NCBI GenBank assembly: GCA_016169945.1
Contig: JADLSH010000395.1
Coordinates: forward strand, 568,501-632,500
Source: Trachythela sp. YZ-2020
Taxonomy: Eukaryota > Cnidaria > Anthozoa > Malacalcyonacea > Clavulariidae
Reading direction: 5' to 3'
Length of the DNA stretch: 64,000 nt
A model generated the notes under the pieces. It ran no database searches, was not told where the DNA came from, and saw only the letters and a list, made by a program, of their open reading frames with translations. Every line of letters begins with the position of its first letter. Position 1 is the first letter of the stretch. The translations under genes were made by a program, and so were the position numbers. Below are positions 45,313 to 56,014 of this stretch, piece after piece.

Positions 45313-45428
45313 CGATATCTGATGAATGTATGTCGATAAGTGAAGAGTCGAATATATCCGCGTAAATCAACCCGGTATTTATGCGTTTAAGCAATTTCCT
45401 CGTTTATTTACTCATTCTTTATCCATCC

Positions 45429-45860
45429 ATGGATGATATGGACCAAGAACTATCATCTGAAGGTAATTTTTTTACTTTATATTTTATACGAGACTCTAGA
45501 AATACAACATGTCAACAAGCTATTGCTGCATGTCTTCACTGCTTAATTTTCTCTGCCTACCGCCACGGCGCCACACAATTTATCTATGAAGTGGATATCT
45601 ATAACTGTCGAATAATAAAGGCTAATCCTTATTTATATTTTACTCTGTATTGGCGTATTTTAATACTCATAAAATGTAGTCTGTCCATTTGCTATATAGT
45701 ATATAAACCTTGATTATTAAATGAATGGTGCTTATTAATTGTTCAATTGTTTGTTTGTCGTTTATGACTTACTTTGCTACAAAAAAAATTCTTTTAACAG
45801 AATCAGTAAATTCAGATGATGAATTTAATGCATCATTTCAAAAACTTGATGTTCAAGATG
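45429..45860 (+). other. Two small acidic exons of an unidentified gene
   Basis: Exon 45429-45462 (MDDMDQELSSE, ending GAAG|gtaatt) and exon 45801-45860 (after ttaacag, ESVNSDDEFNASFQKLDVQD, ending GATG|gtaaat) join in phase 1. The next exon is not found. The gene points toward the RecQ fragment on the other strand, the same convergent arrangement as in the 29.2-36.8 kb unit. Function unknown. Confidence 0.35.
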
Positions 45861-46171
45861 GTAAATTAATAAATTAATATCTATATTTCTATTTTCATAT
45901 CATTATGCTTTATAATTTTTATTCTTCACTTGCAACCAATCCCCAAAGACAATTGAATTTGGGACCAACATTGCTGCCATTCAATAGAAGATTATGAGAT
46001 TATTTTGTTGAAACGGGGACCAACATGGCCGATTGCAATTCAAGAATACAATATATTACATGTCTATTTGACAGTTCAAAGATATTTTGTCATATGTATT
46101 TATTAATTATGTCAATCCTTCAACTGTGCCCCCATGCACATGTCAGTTCATTAAAGGTAATGTCTCTCTCC

Positions 46172-46543
46172 TCAGCCGACATAATAAGTGACATAGCATA
46201 CATTAATTCCATAGTTCCTCAATTTAGAAACTTGGTCATTTAGAAGTGCCAATAATGGTGTTATTACAACTGTGACTCCTGTAGTTGCCAGACCCGGAAT
46301 CCAGTAGCAAACAGATTTACCTCCTCCTGTAGGAATAATGGTTAATGTATCTTTATTGTCCTTGCTACACTCAACCACTTCTCTTTGCATACCCCTGAAG
46401 GTGTCATGATGAAACACATTTTGAAGAATGTCCAAAAAAGGGTCTCCAGAAACCTGAACACATGCTCCCTCACTTGTTGGCTCTTGTAATGTTATAACAG
46501 CACCAGACGGCGTAACCATATTTGATCTATGATCCGATCCTGA
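46172..46543 (-). pseudogene. RecQ-like helicase, N-terminal fragment
   Basis: The exon begins after atcttcag at 46543. It reads FRGMQREVVECSKDNKDTL (Q-motif region), Walker A PTGGGKSVCYW, then VVITPLLALLNDQVSKLRNYGI (motif Ia). At NVCYVT the frame shifts. Another frame continues MSAEERDITFNELT, the text expected next in this RecQ subfamily, then stops. DEAH and all later motifs are absent. It is a different paralogue from the 32-36 kb copy. Confidence 0.8.
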
Positions 46544-46895
46544 AGATAAACAAAAATATTACTTACATATTATTAATATCATATCCCTCTCATCAATGCC
46601 CACTAGTACTCAGACAGTCAACACATTTTGCCACAAGATCTGTAATATCATTAACAATCAATTGCAACCCGTATTCAATACAACTAATTAGAATTAAATA
46701 TATTTCAGAATATACTGTGCACAAAAGCCTGTAAATACGTTGTAAAATAGGAATATTATTTTATTAAAGCCAGACATTTATTGTTTAATATTTTGAACTG
46801 TATGAAGTGATTAACAAACCACACAGTTTCCCTCTTGCAGTCACTGGACATGTTACTAATAAACTGTTGCCTCTGGCTTATAAAATAAAATTATC

Positions 46896-46950
46896 AAAAC
46901 AATACAATACAATACAATACAACACAATACAATACAATACAATACAACAT
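46896..46950 (+). repeat. (ATACA)n microsatellite
   Basis: About ten pentanucleotide units, AATACAATAC..., with one AACAC variant. Confidence 0.95.
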
Positions 46951-47544
46951 GAGCAAGTGTTTCGTCAAATACAGTATCCAGACACTAACAGTGTCTGTTC
47001 CGTCAGAAAACAGACTGTCTTGGAGTTTGGACTGGCCATTTGTGCCAGAACAAGGCCAGCCACTGTGCTGGGACAAAATGGCCATGAAAGTTGTCAAAAT
47101 CAATAAATCATATACTAAATAACTTGCCTGCTTTATAAAGTAATTATTCTATCTGAAAGGATACTTCAGTCCCATCATTTTTGTTTACATACAAGCAGTG
47201 AAATTTTGCTCGTGAACCATCACATACAAGCTCAACATCGCAAGGTTTATTTCCTCTGCTATATAAAGGTTGTATTGATTCGTGCCGCTCAGAACTTGAA
47301 AATTCGCTCTTGTGTCTAACAAACACGATAATGATGATCAATGCCGCTTTCGTAAAATAATTCTCTTGTAACAATGCAACCTTCTCTAGGACACAAGATC
47401 TTTCCCTACTCTTACACCTTTTTGACTTTTAATTTTCAAACAGAGTTGTTTTCTTGCAGCGAAATTGACGAGTAAATTGAGAATTTGTAAAGTAATCGAG
47501 TTTAAAAAATGTCTTTTGAGTTATATACACTTATAGAAACACGC
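46951..47544. other. Intergenic stretch with a possible short exon
   Basis: A minus-strand open frame at 47144-47374 (SEFSSSERHESIQPLYSRG) has no recognised homologue and lacks clear splice or start signals. Nothing else seen. Confidence 0.3.
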
Positions 47545-47637
47545 GTGGGAGTTTGGGAGAACGAGAAATAATCAATGGGAAAACGAGCCCGTGGGGCGAG
47601 TTTTTCCACGTTATTTCGATTTCTCTCAAACTCCCAC
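47545..47637. repeat. Imperfect palindrome
   Basis: GTGGGAGTTTGGGAGAACGAGA at the left is matched by TCTCTCAAACTCCCAC at the right, with an inner GAAAAACTCGCC-type match. It could be a foldback element. Confidence 0.6.
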
Positions 47638-48106
47638 AAGAATGTTTTCTATTTCTTAATGTTCTATCTCTTTAAATAAATGTTTCTATTTATATTGTTT
47701 TCTATTTCTTGATTGTTAACTGAAAACGTTTTCTATTTCTTAATTGATGATTCTATATTCACAAGACTATCTAGGTTGATCAACCAGTTATATAGTGCTC
47801 CATTACGTGTCATACATTTCATTACTATGTTAAATTTGTCCAGCTAAACGAAATATTCAGATTATCAAACTGTTTCAGTTGGAGCGCTCTGATCACTAAG
47901 CTACAGAGTCCAGTTGCCAAGCGTTAACCACAAGTTCATGTTGTAAGAATTTGTGTGACGTATGACACATTATCATTATTATTATTCAAATAATGTTAAT
48001 TTATGTGAGTTTATGTTTTTGGAGCGAACACGTTGCGGGGTAGAAAGTCGGTAATAAAGTAAACTAATTGTAATAAAGTTAATGTTGTTTTTGGAAAGAA
48101 AGTGGT

Positions 48107-48472
48107 TTGTGTGTGAGTTATTCAGTGTCTCAAGAACTGGAAGAGGCTCAAGAACTTGTTGAGACTAACAGTGAGGATGATGTATCCTTAGCTTATGAAA
48201 AAATTAGTGAATCTATAAAGCGATTGGAATTGTCAAAGGATAGCACCCTTCAAAGTTTAGTTGACAATAATAAGGATATAGAATATATGAAAGAGTGGTC
48301 AGCAAAACAAAAGGATTGCATTGCACAATTACGCAAGCAGGGAGATCGTTGTAGGGAACAGTTAGATGAATTGAAAAACAAAGGACGAGAGGAAGGGTTA
48401 CAAAGGGACATTGAAGATCGAAGGAGAATGAATTTGGAACAATCAAAGTTTCGAGAGCAGCAGCAAAGATAA
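48107..48472 (+). pseudogene. BEL gag N-terminal coiled-coil part
   Basis: A highly charged, probably helical segment (SQELEEAQELVE, SIKRLELSKDSTLQSLV, RRRMNLEQSKFREQQQR) with coiled-coil composition. TAA at 48470 ends it, but the same frame is open again just beyond (MEEAMIRQPKTEEEW). A frameshift then occurs before the main gag frame at 48607. No motif by itself; the assignment rests on position. Confidence 0.55.
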
Positions 48473-48606
48473 ATGGAGGAAGCGATGATACGGCAACCAA
48501 AAACTGAGGAGGAATGGTTTATGGGAAAGATTGAGTTACAAAAGCAAAGTGTGGAACCGGCGGCATCGAGAATGCTTCATCCAACAAGTCACAACCAACT
48601 GTAAAG

Positions 48607-50289
48607 TTGCAAAGGTACACTATTACACCATTTACGGGGGATTATCAAGACCGGCTCCGGTTCTGGAACCAATTTACCGTGGAAGTTGACGGATCGGCCT
48701 CGTCAGAGATCAGTAAGTTTCATTACCTATTGGAATTGGTGAAGGACAAACCTAGAGATGACATCATGGGGTTGTCGCGTTCAATTGAAGGTTACAAAGA
48801 AGCGGAGCATATACTGCAAGAAAATTATGGAAAGGATAGCAAGATCCACAGGGCATTGATAAAATATCTAGAAGGCCTCCATAGTATTACAAGCATCCAC
48901 AAACTTGAGTCCATTCACGACTTTTACAACAAGGTATCTAGAATTGTCAGAACGCTAGCCAAAACGGATAAATTAGCATCAGCACAATCGACTGTTTATA
49001 CCCTTATGGACAAGTTAGGACCAGTTCGAGAAGTCTTAGTCCAAAAAGATGATGATTGGGAAGAATGGGATCTTAAGCAGCTTGTGGATAACTTGAGGAA
49101 ATATGTTGATCGACATCCGTTACGTATGGAGGAGAAGGAAGGCAGGGATGATCGAAATGGCAGCAAACCTAAGTGGCGCAATCGGGACAAACTCTTGTTC
49201 GGTAATGGGGGAGAAGGACACAGGCGACCTAAATGCATCTATTGCGATTCCCCTGAACATTCTGCTGTAACGTGCACTAAGGTCCTGAGTGTTGCTGATC
49301 GTCGGGGCATATTGAGGCGAAAGAAAGCTTGCTTCAACTGTGGTTTACCAGGACAACTTGCATCAACCTATCGGGCTCGAGGGTGCCACGAATGTGGGTT
49401 GAAGCACAATACCTCAATATGTCAACAACAGGCCAAATCGTTAACAGATGGTATGAATTACAGTTGGAATGAAAAGGGTATGAGTACTACCCTTCAGAAC
49501 ACTTCTGCAATTCACCCAACGTTACTAGCAAAAGTCGGAGGAGAACAAGTGCGGCTGATGATTGACACAGGAGCGAGCAGTTCGTATGTATGTACTGATC
49601 TGATTACAAAGTTAGGATTGCAACCAGTCAGGAAAGAAAGACGATGCATTGAACAGATGTATGGAACAATGACCAAAATTATTGAGATTTACAATGTAAC
49701 TGTCGACTCAACTATCGGGAACGAATTCAAGATTGCATTGGTGTTCATCAATGCAGAGAAAGCCATCCTAACTCATTTTCCGAATCCTAACGTTGGGCTA
49801 CTGAAGAGAAAACAACCACGACTGCGTCGTCTAAATATTAGCGAAGATAAGTCAACCGGAGACAACTTGCCTGTTAACATTAAGCTGGGAGTTGCTGATT
49901 ATCAACGCATCAAGTCTAGTGAGCCACAGATATTGGGTAACCAACCAGAGAAGGATCCAGGGGCCGAATTCACGATGTTGTGGTGGACATTGTACGGAGG
50001 CGTTCGAGCAAGTGAAGAGCCAGATAAGCAGTTCCTACTTAGTACCGGGCAAGACGAGTTCGAGCGATTATGCAGTGGAGACGTATTTGGGGTGACTGAC
50101 CCTGTCGATATATCATCATTTGAACACGAACAGTTTAAGAAACAGCTTGTGCAAAACCAGGACGGATTGTATGAAACGAGATTACCATGGAAGGTCGGAC
50201 ATGTGCCTTTGCCAGACAACAAGAATCAGTCAACTGCTAGATTGTACAGCGTGACCCGAAAACTTGAGAGGATTGGAAAGATCGCTTGA
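48607..50289 (+). pseudogene. BEL/Pao gag-protease (DUF1759/DUF1758-like)
   Basis: 560 residues without a stop. Residues about 1-180 are capsid-like (ITPFTGDYQDRLRFWNQF, FHYLLELVKDKPRDDIMGL). Three cysteine knuckles follow (CIYCDSPEHSAVTC, KACFNCGLPG, GCHECGLKHNTSIC); the second has lost its final Cys because the text reads LASTY. The aspartic protease has LMIDTGASSSYVC, the retropepsin DTGA box. The last third links toward RT (EKDPGAEFTMLWWTLYGG, FERLCSGDVFGV, YETRLPWKVGH). The protein would cleave its own polyprotein. The end overlaps the next frame, so the original single polyprotein is frameshifted here. Confidence 0.85.
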
Positions 50290-52003
50290 AGAAAGGTGTG
50301 ATTGAGCCAGTCCCAATACAACCAACGGGAGAGATTGTGCACTATGTTCCACATCAACCAGTTATCAGAGAGCAAGCAGAGTCGACGAAAATGCGCATTG
50401 CATATTACTGTTCGTCCAAACCAGATGCCACTACCCCATCTTTGAATGACTGCTTGGAAACCGGGCCTTCCCTGCAGTCTCTTTTATTCGATGTCCTTCT
50501 TCGCAACAACCGTTTTCGAAGATATTTCATCACAGGAGATATGGTGAAGGCGTTTCTTCAAATCATGCTTCAAGAATGTGATCGTGATGCCCAACGGATT
50601 CTCTGGTATGATGATTTGAGTAACCGGAACGTACTCGAGTACAGATTCACACATTGTGAATCAATTTCGATTGTGGTACAATTTCGAGAAGAAGCAACAA
50701 CGATTCTGGCCAGTGCTGGGTTCCAGTTACACAAGTGGCATAGCAACGTGACATCAGTCAACACGAACAGTAATGAGAAGGAGGTTGGACGAACCTATGC
50801 CAAGACGGTAGTCGGAAATCCTAAAACAAATCAGACAAAGATTTTGGGGATTCCATGGGACAAGTCGAATGACTGCATGATGGTGTCATTCGAACCTTGC
50901 CTTAACCTTAAACCACCTATGACGAAGCGAAAGATGGTGGCAGCAATTAACAGTGTCTATGACATTCTTGGATGGTCCTCCCCAGTGATGATAATCGTGA
51001 AGTTGATGTTCAGCGATGTTTGTTTACTGAAGTTGCATTGGGATGAAATCCTACCACCGGACATTGAACAATCATGGTGGTGCTGGATCAACGGATGTGC
51101 AACGACAAGAGCAGTTCATCTGAAGCTGAGTAAAAGAATGGATGCGGACGAGTTTAAGAGAGGGTTGAAAGAGTTCGTCGCAAGACAAGAAACACCAGAC
51201 AATATTGTAAGCGACAATGCGCTGACATTCAAGGCCACCATGAAGTGGCTCGAATTGCTCATCAAGGACACGGATTTGTTTAACTACCTAACAACTCAAC
51301 GGATTACTTGGCAATTCAATTTGTCTAGAGCCCTGTGATGGGGTGGCTTCTTCGAGAGGCTAGCTGGTGTCATGAAGTCGAGTCTGTCAAAAGTAATCGG
51401 TCGGGCCTTACAGACGTTCCCAGAGCTTGAAGAGGTTTTGCTGGATGTCGAGTGCTTTATGAACAACCGCCCCTGTGCTATCAAGGAGAGGAGTTCGAAG
51501 AACTTGTCATTACCCCAAATATTCTGCTCAGAGGTCAACCAGAAAATTTCTTGTAGGAAGATATTGAAGCGATGGACGAAAATATGGCTGCTACGAAACG
51601 AATGAAATACCTTAAGGTGTGTCGTGATCACGTTAAGAAACGTTGGCTAACAGAGTATGTTCACGCGTTAGAAAAGAAGCATCGCAAGGTATTTAGCGAC
51701 GGAAAAGGGTTGCCTAAAATTGGTTCGATCGTGCAAATCACGGATACCAGCAAAATCAAGACCAAATGGCGTATCGGACGTATTGTCGGGTTCATTCGAG
51801 GTCGCGACCTAGTCGTAAGAGGATACAGTGTCAAGACCGGAACGGGTTACATCATCGAAAGGTCTCTTCAGTTGGTGTGTGATCTGGAGATAAGCGGGGC
51901 AACGAATAACCAGTTGTCAGAGAAAAAGTCGATCATTCAGGAAATGCCGAAGATCGAGAACGACCTTCGAGGAACGCAAAAACAGAGGCGATGGACAAAA
52001 TAG
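50286..52003 (+). pseudogene. BEL/Pao RT-integrase remnant, multiply deleted
   Basis: 50286-51338 starts with RT text (VHYVPHQPVIRE, YFITGDMVKAFLQI, motif A). It then jumps at FTH-CESISI to post-catalytic text (ILASAGFQLHKWHSN), so the YxDD box is gone. DILGWSSPV is the Pao A17-type signature. Next it jumps to integrase (TRAVHLKLSKRMDADEF, VSDNALTFKA), losing RNase H and the zinc domain. TGA at about 51336 interrupts integrase, whose text continues in frame (WGGFFERLAGVMK, ECFMNNRP). After another frameshift, 51572-52003 carries the C-terminal module (YVHALEKKHRK, GSIVQITDTSKIKTKWRIGRI) like DUF5641. Not functional. Confidence 0.85.
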
Positions 52004-53676
52004 TCGGACTTACGTTGAACGAAGAAGAAGATGAGTAAACGGACGACATTAGCGGCTAGTTGTCGCTAATGGGGGGAGAGTGTAAGAATTCGAGTGACGT
52101 ATGACACATTATTATTATTATTATTCAAATTATGTTAATATGTATATATATAGATGCGGGTACTGCGGGTTGTGTCATAAGGTAAATAACAAGATGTTTT
52201 TTTCTGCATCTCACTCAACTAAAATTGATGTAGAAGGTTTAGGTGGATGGATATTTCGAGTGAAATATTATATACAATATTTTAGACCTGAACGGAAACG
52301 GTTGCGAAAAATGCAACTCTAAGTCCTCCGACAGGAATTGAACCTGCGGCCCTGCGATTCCGGTGCAGCGCTCCGACCACTGAGCTACAGAGTCCAGTTG
52401 CCAAGCGTTAACCACAAGTTCATGTACATATGTACATGCGGGTACTGCGGGTTGTGTGATAAGGTAAATTACAAGATGTTTTTTTCTGCATCTCACTCGA
52501 TTGAAATTGATGAGAAGATTTAGGCGGATGGATATTTCGAGTGAAATATTATATACAATATTTTAGGACTGAACGGAAACGGTTGCGCAAAATGCAACTC
52601 TAAATCCTCCGACAGGAATTGAACCTGCGGCCCTGCGATTCCGGTGCAGCGCTCTGACCACTGAGCTACAGAGTCCAGTTACCATGTGTTAACCACAAGT
52701 TCATGTATATATGTAGATGCGGTTATTGCGGGTTGTGTGATAAGGTAAATTACAAGATGTTTTTTTGCATCTCACTCGATTTAAATTGATGTAGAAGGTT
52801 TAGGTGGATGGATATTTCGAGTGAAATATTATATACAATATTTTAGATCTGAACGGGAACGGTTGCGAAAACTGCAACTCTAAGTCCTCCGACAGGAATT
52901 GAACTGCGGCCCTGCGATTCCGGTGCAGCGCCCTGACCACTGAGCTACAGAGTACAGTTGCCTAGTGTTAACCAGACGTTCATGTATATATGTAGATGCG
53001 GTTATTGCGGGTTGTGTGATAAGGTAGATGACAAGATGTTTTTTTCTGCATCTCACTCGATTGAAATTGATGTAGAAGGTTTAGGTGGATGGATATTTCG
53101 AGTGAAATATTATATGCAATGTTTTAGACCTGAACGGGAGCGGTTGCGAAAAATCCAAATCTAAGTCCCCGACAGGAATTGAATCTAATGCCCTGCGATT
53201 CCGGTGCAGCGCTCTGATTCTGATTGAACCTGTTGCTCTGCGATTCCGGTGCAGCGCTCAGGTGCGCGCTCTTCTACATCATTTTCTATCGAGTGAGATG
53301 CAGAAAAAAACATCTTGTAATTTACCTTATCACACAACCCGCAGTACGCGCATCTACATATATACATGAACTTGTGGTTAACGCTTGGCAACTGTGCTCT
53401 GTTGCTCAGTGGTCAGAGCGCTGCACCGCAATCGTAGGGCCGCAGATTCAATTCCTGTCGGAGGATTCAGAGTTGCATTTTTCGCAACCGTTCCCGTTCA
53501 GGTCTAAAATATTGTCTATAATATTTCACTCGAAATATCCATCCACCGAAACCTTCTACATCAATTTCAGTCGAGTGAGATGCAGAAAAAAAACATCTTG
53601 TAATTTACCTTATCACACAACCGGCAGTTCCCGCATGTACATATATACATGAACTTGTGGTTAACGCTTGGCAACT

Positions 53677-53748
53677 GGACTCTGTAGCTCAGTGGTCAGA
53701 GCGCTGCACCGGAATCGCAGGGCCGCAGGTTCATTTCCTGTCGGAGGA
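53677..53748 (+). tRNA. tRNA-like block (best copy of the array; probably not a functional tRNA)
   Basis: Good A box (TAGCTCAGTGGT) and T-arm/B-box region (GCAGGTTCATTTCCTGT). An anticodon-type arm CTGCA..CGCAG has a 7-nt loop. The acceptor ends pair poorly (GGACTCT against CGGAGGA), and the block is repeated six or more times inside larger units. This fits a tRNA-derived repeat better than a tRNA gene. Confidence 0.35.
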
Positions 53749-54033
53749 CTTAGGGTTGCATTTTTCGCAACCGTTTCCGTTCAAGTCTAAAATGTTGTAT
53801 ATAATATTTCAATCGAAATATCCATCCACGTAAACCTTCTACATCAATTTAAATCGAGTGAGATGCAGAAAAAACAGCTTGTAATTTACCTTATCACACA
53901 ACCCGCACTACCCGCATCTACATATATACATGAACTTGTGGTTAACGCTTGGCAACTAGACTCTGTAGCCCAGTGTTCAGAGCGCTGCACCGGAATCGCA
54001 GGGCCGCAGGTTCAATTCCTGTCGGAGGACTTA

Positions 54034-54338
54034 AGGCCGGTTTACAGTTCGCGCAATCTCGTCGCGCGAATGAGCGAATTTGTCACTGAGCATGCGTGCG
54101 GGTTATTTATGGCAAATTTTGTCATTCTCCTTGATTCGCAGCGACTGGCGAAAGAGTTGAAAATTTTCAACTTTTTCGCCAGTCGCCAGCGAACGAATTA
54201 AAATTTAGCCAATCAAGAGCCAGGATTTTTGCAATTTTGCAAATTTTCGAGCGAGTTTTAAAATGTGTAAACCCGATTCGCTATGTTCGATAATTCTCCA
54301 GTTCGCGCGACGTATTCGCTCGAACTGTAAACCGGCCT
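54034..54338. mobile_element. 305-bp Harbinger-like MITE with TTA target duplication
   Basis: Ends AGGCCGGTTTACAGTTCG and CGAACTGTAAACCGGCCT are perfect inverted repeats, flanked by TTA at 54031-54033 and 54339-54341. Sister units of the array read GGACTTAGAGTTGC at this point, which is exactly the empty site. TTA/TAA duplication is typical of PIF/Harbinger. A central CTTTTTCGCCAGTCGC palindrome is present. No ORF. Confidence 0.85.
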
Positions 54339-54440
54339 TTAGAGTTGCATTTTTCGCAACCATTCTCGTTCAGGTCTAAAATATTGTATATAATATTTCA
54401 CTCGAAATATCCATCCACCTAAACCTTCTGTTTCAGTTGG

Positions 54441-55196
54441 GACTAGTTTGTCGGTGATATATTAGTATATTACTATAATAATTAAGTAATTATAATAATA
54501 TATAGTAATAGTATTATAGTAATATTGAATTATAATGTTAACCGAGTCCTGAGCTCGAGTCCGAGCTCGAGTCCGAGCTCAGATCCTTGGCTCTGTGTAT
54601 AAATCACTACCGTGTCAGTGGTTTTATATGTGATAAAAGATCATGTTAATTTCCATAAACTTTAGCTTTGATTTTCTCGGCTTAGACATTTTTATTTTTA
54701 AAACTACTTCGCCAATGAACTCATAAGATGGGTCTTTTTAAGCCATTTAAAAAACTCACAGTTCGTGCTTGATCAGATATAAAACACGCGTGCTGCACGC
54801 TCGTATTTTATATCCGATAAAGCACTCCTGCTCGTGTTTTAAATAGTACATCTCGCGGCTTTCTTGTAAATTATTTATATTCAATTCTATATTTAAATTA
54901 TCGAATTATTAATTCAAATTTAGATTCTAGCCACGCACTTTTGCAACGAAAATGAATATTAACAAAATGCAGTGTACTCTATTAATCAACATACTTCAAC
55001 TATTGATACAAGTAATTACCAAATTACAATATATTTAATTGTTTATGGAATATTTTTACAGAGAACTAAACTACAGACATATCCATACTATATCTTCAAA
55101 TTAAATTTAGTATGTCTGCGTATGTAAAGTAAACACTCATTTGATCACTGTTGAGAATAATTAGTTATGGTAATTATGATGTCAATTGTATATATA
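54441..55196. other. Intergenic, with GAGCTC patch and palindromic repeat
   Basis: 54536-54597 (GAGTCCGAGCTC words) is the inverted relative of 43311-43381. 54758-54845 holds TGATCAGATATAAAACACG and its partial inverse, related to 44031-44130. No gene. Confidence 0.5.
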
Positions 55197-55914
55197 CAGG
55201 GTGTATAAAAATTTTTTTATTAATATAGATTGTTTGGGTATTTATAATGTAGAATAAACGAAAAAATTCTGAAAGTTAAATTTTCAAAACGCAGCGGGGT
55301 GCCTTGTCCAACATATCAAAAATGGCTTGCGCACGAAATTTGAATGCTTAAAAGTTATTTTCAGTTAGTGGGTGGAAAATTTGTTGGTTGTTGCATTGCT
55401 GTTCAAAATTTCAGAATATTTCCTTAAGTGTAAACCCTTCAAAACGTCGCGCAAACTTTAATTTTTTAAAAACAATCAGATTTTGCATGCTTAATTTACG
55501 CCTTTACCTAATTTGCATATTGTCTCTTGGAACAAAAGCGAAATAGCAATATGCAAATTAGGTAAAGGCGTAAAATAGGCATGCAAAAGCTGATTTTTTT
55601 TTTAAATGAAAGTTTGCGCGACATTTTCAAGGGCTTACACTTAAGCACATTTTCTGAAATTTTGAACAGCAATGCAACACCCAACAAATTTTCCACCCAC
55701 TAACTCAAAATAAATTTTTAGCATTCAAATTTCGTGCGCAAGCCATTTTTAATCTGTTGGACAAGATTTTGAAAATTCAGAATTTCAGAATTTTTTCATT
55801 TATTCTACATTATGAATACCCAAACAATCTATATTAATAAAAAACTTCGTACCTGGAGCCGCTTCGCGAAGTTGAGAGCAATTTCAAATTTGTCCAGTTT
55901 TTTTATACACCCTG
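55197..55914. mobile_element. 718-bp palindromic element, TA-flanked
   Basis: Begins CAGGGTGTATAAAAA and ends TTTTTATACACCCTG, with TA on both sides. The arms are complementary over about 320 bp, from the ends to ATTTGCATATTG/CAATATGCAAAT at the centre (near 55515-55555). The right arm has an extra block of about 55 bp (TACCTGGAGCCGCTTCGCG). TA flanks and the CAGGGTGT end suggest a Tc1/mariner-type non-autonomous foldback. The ORF at 55508-55696 lies in an arm and is not a gene. Confidence 0.75.
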
Positions 55915-56014
55915 TATAAGCAACACCCATTGAAAAAAAGCAGTCTTTTAATTACCCAAAGTCGAGTGCACAACATGGAGTCAAGAGTGGGATAGATCGA
56001 ATTTATATATCGAA

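Larger units (their letters stand above)
47942..52139 (+). mobile_element. BEL/Pao retrotransposon relic with 59-bp terminal direct repeats
   Basis: TGTAAGAATT...ATGTTAAT at 47942-48000 and at 52081-52139 match at 55 of 59 positions. They are flanked by ATGT at 47938-47941 and 52140-52143, and on both sides by the same tRNA-array spacer sequence. The array without the insertion would read GTTCATGTATATAT, as in sister units. The order gag, protease, RT, A17-type region, integrase and C-terminal domain is BEL/Pao. Terminal repeats this short are unusual and may be LTR remnants. Confidence 0.75.
47883..54428. repeat. Array of about 281-bp tRNA-like units with an orientation switch, bounded by a 12-bp direct repeat
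   Basis: tRNA-like blocks lie on the minus strand at 52324-52395, 52605-52676 and 52885-52955, with a degenerate one at about 53168-53217. On the plus strand they lie at 53394-53465, 53677-53748 and 53958-54029. Unit spacing is 280-283 bp. A half block before 47912 belongs to the same array. Spacer words are shared (GTTAACGCTTGGCAACT, TTGCATTTTTCGCAACCG, TATTTCACTCGAAATATCC). Orientation flips near 53220-53290. TGTTTCAGTTGG occurs at 47871-47882 and 54429-54440, outside the array. BEL and Harbinger-like insertions interrupt it. Confidence 0.75.

Noticed and set aside
52324..54029. A cluster of functional tRNA genes
   Set aside because: The acceptor ends do not pair well, copies carry deletions, and each block is embedded in a larger repeated unit. 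A tRNA-derived repeat is more likely.
55508..55696. 62-residue minus-strand ORF
   Set aside because: Lies within an arm of the 718-bp palindrome and has no homology-like content.
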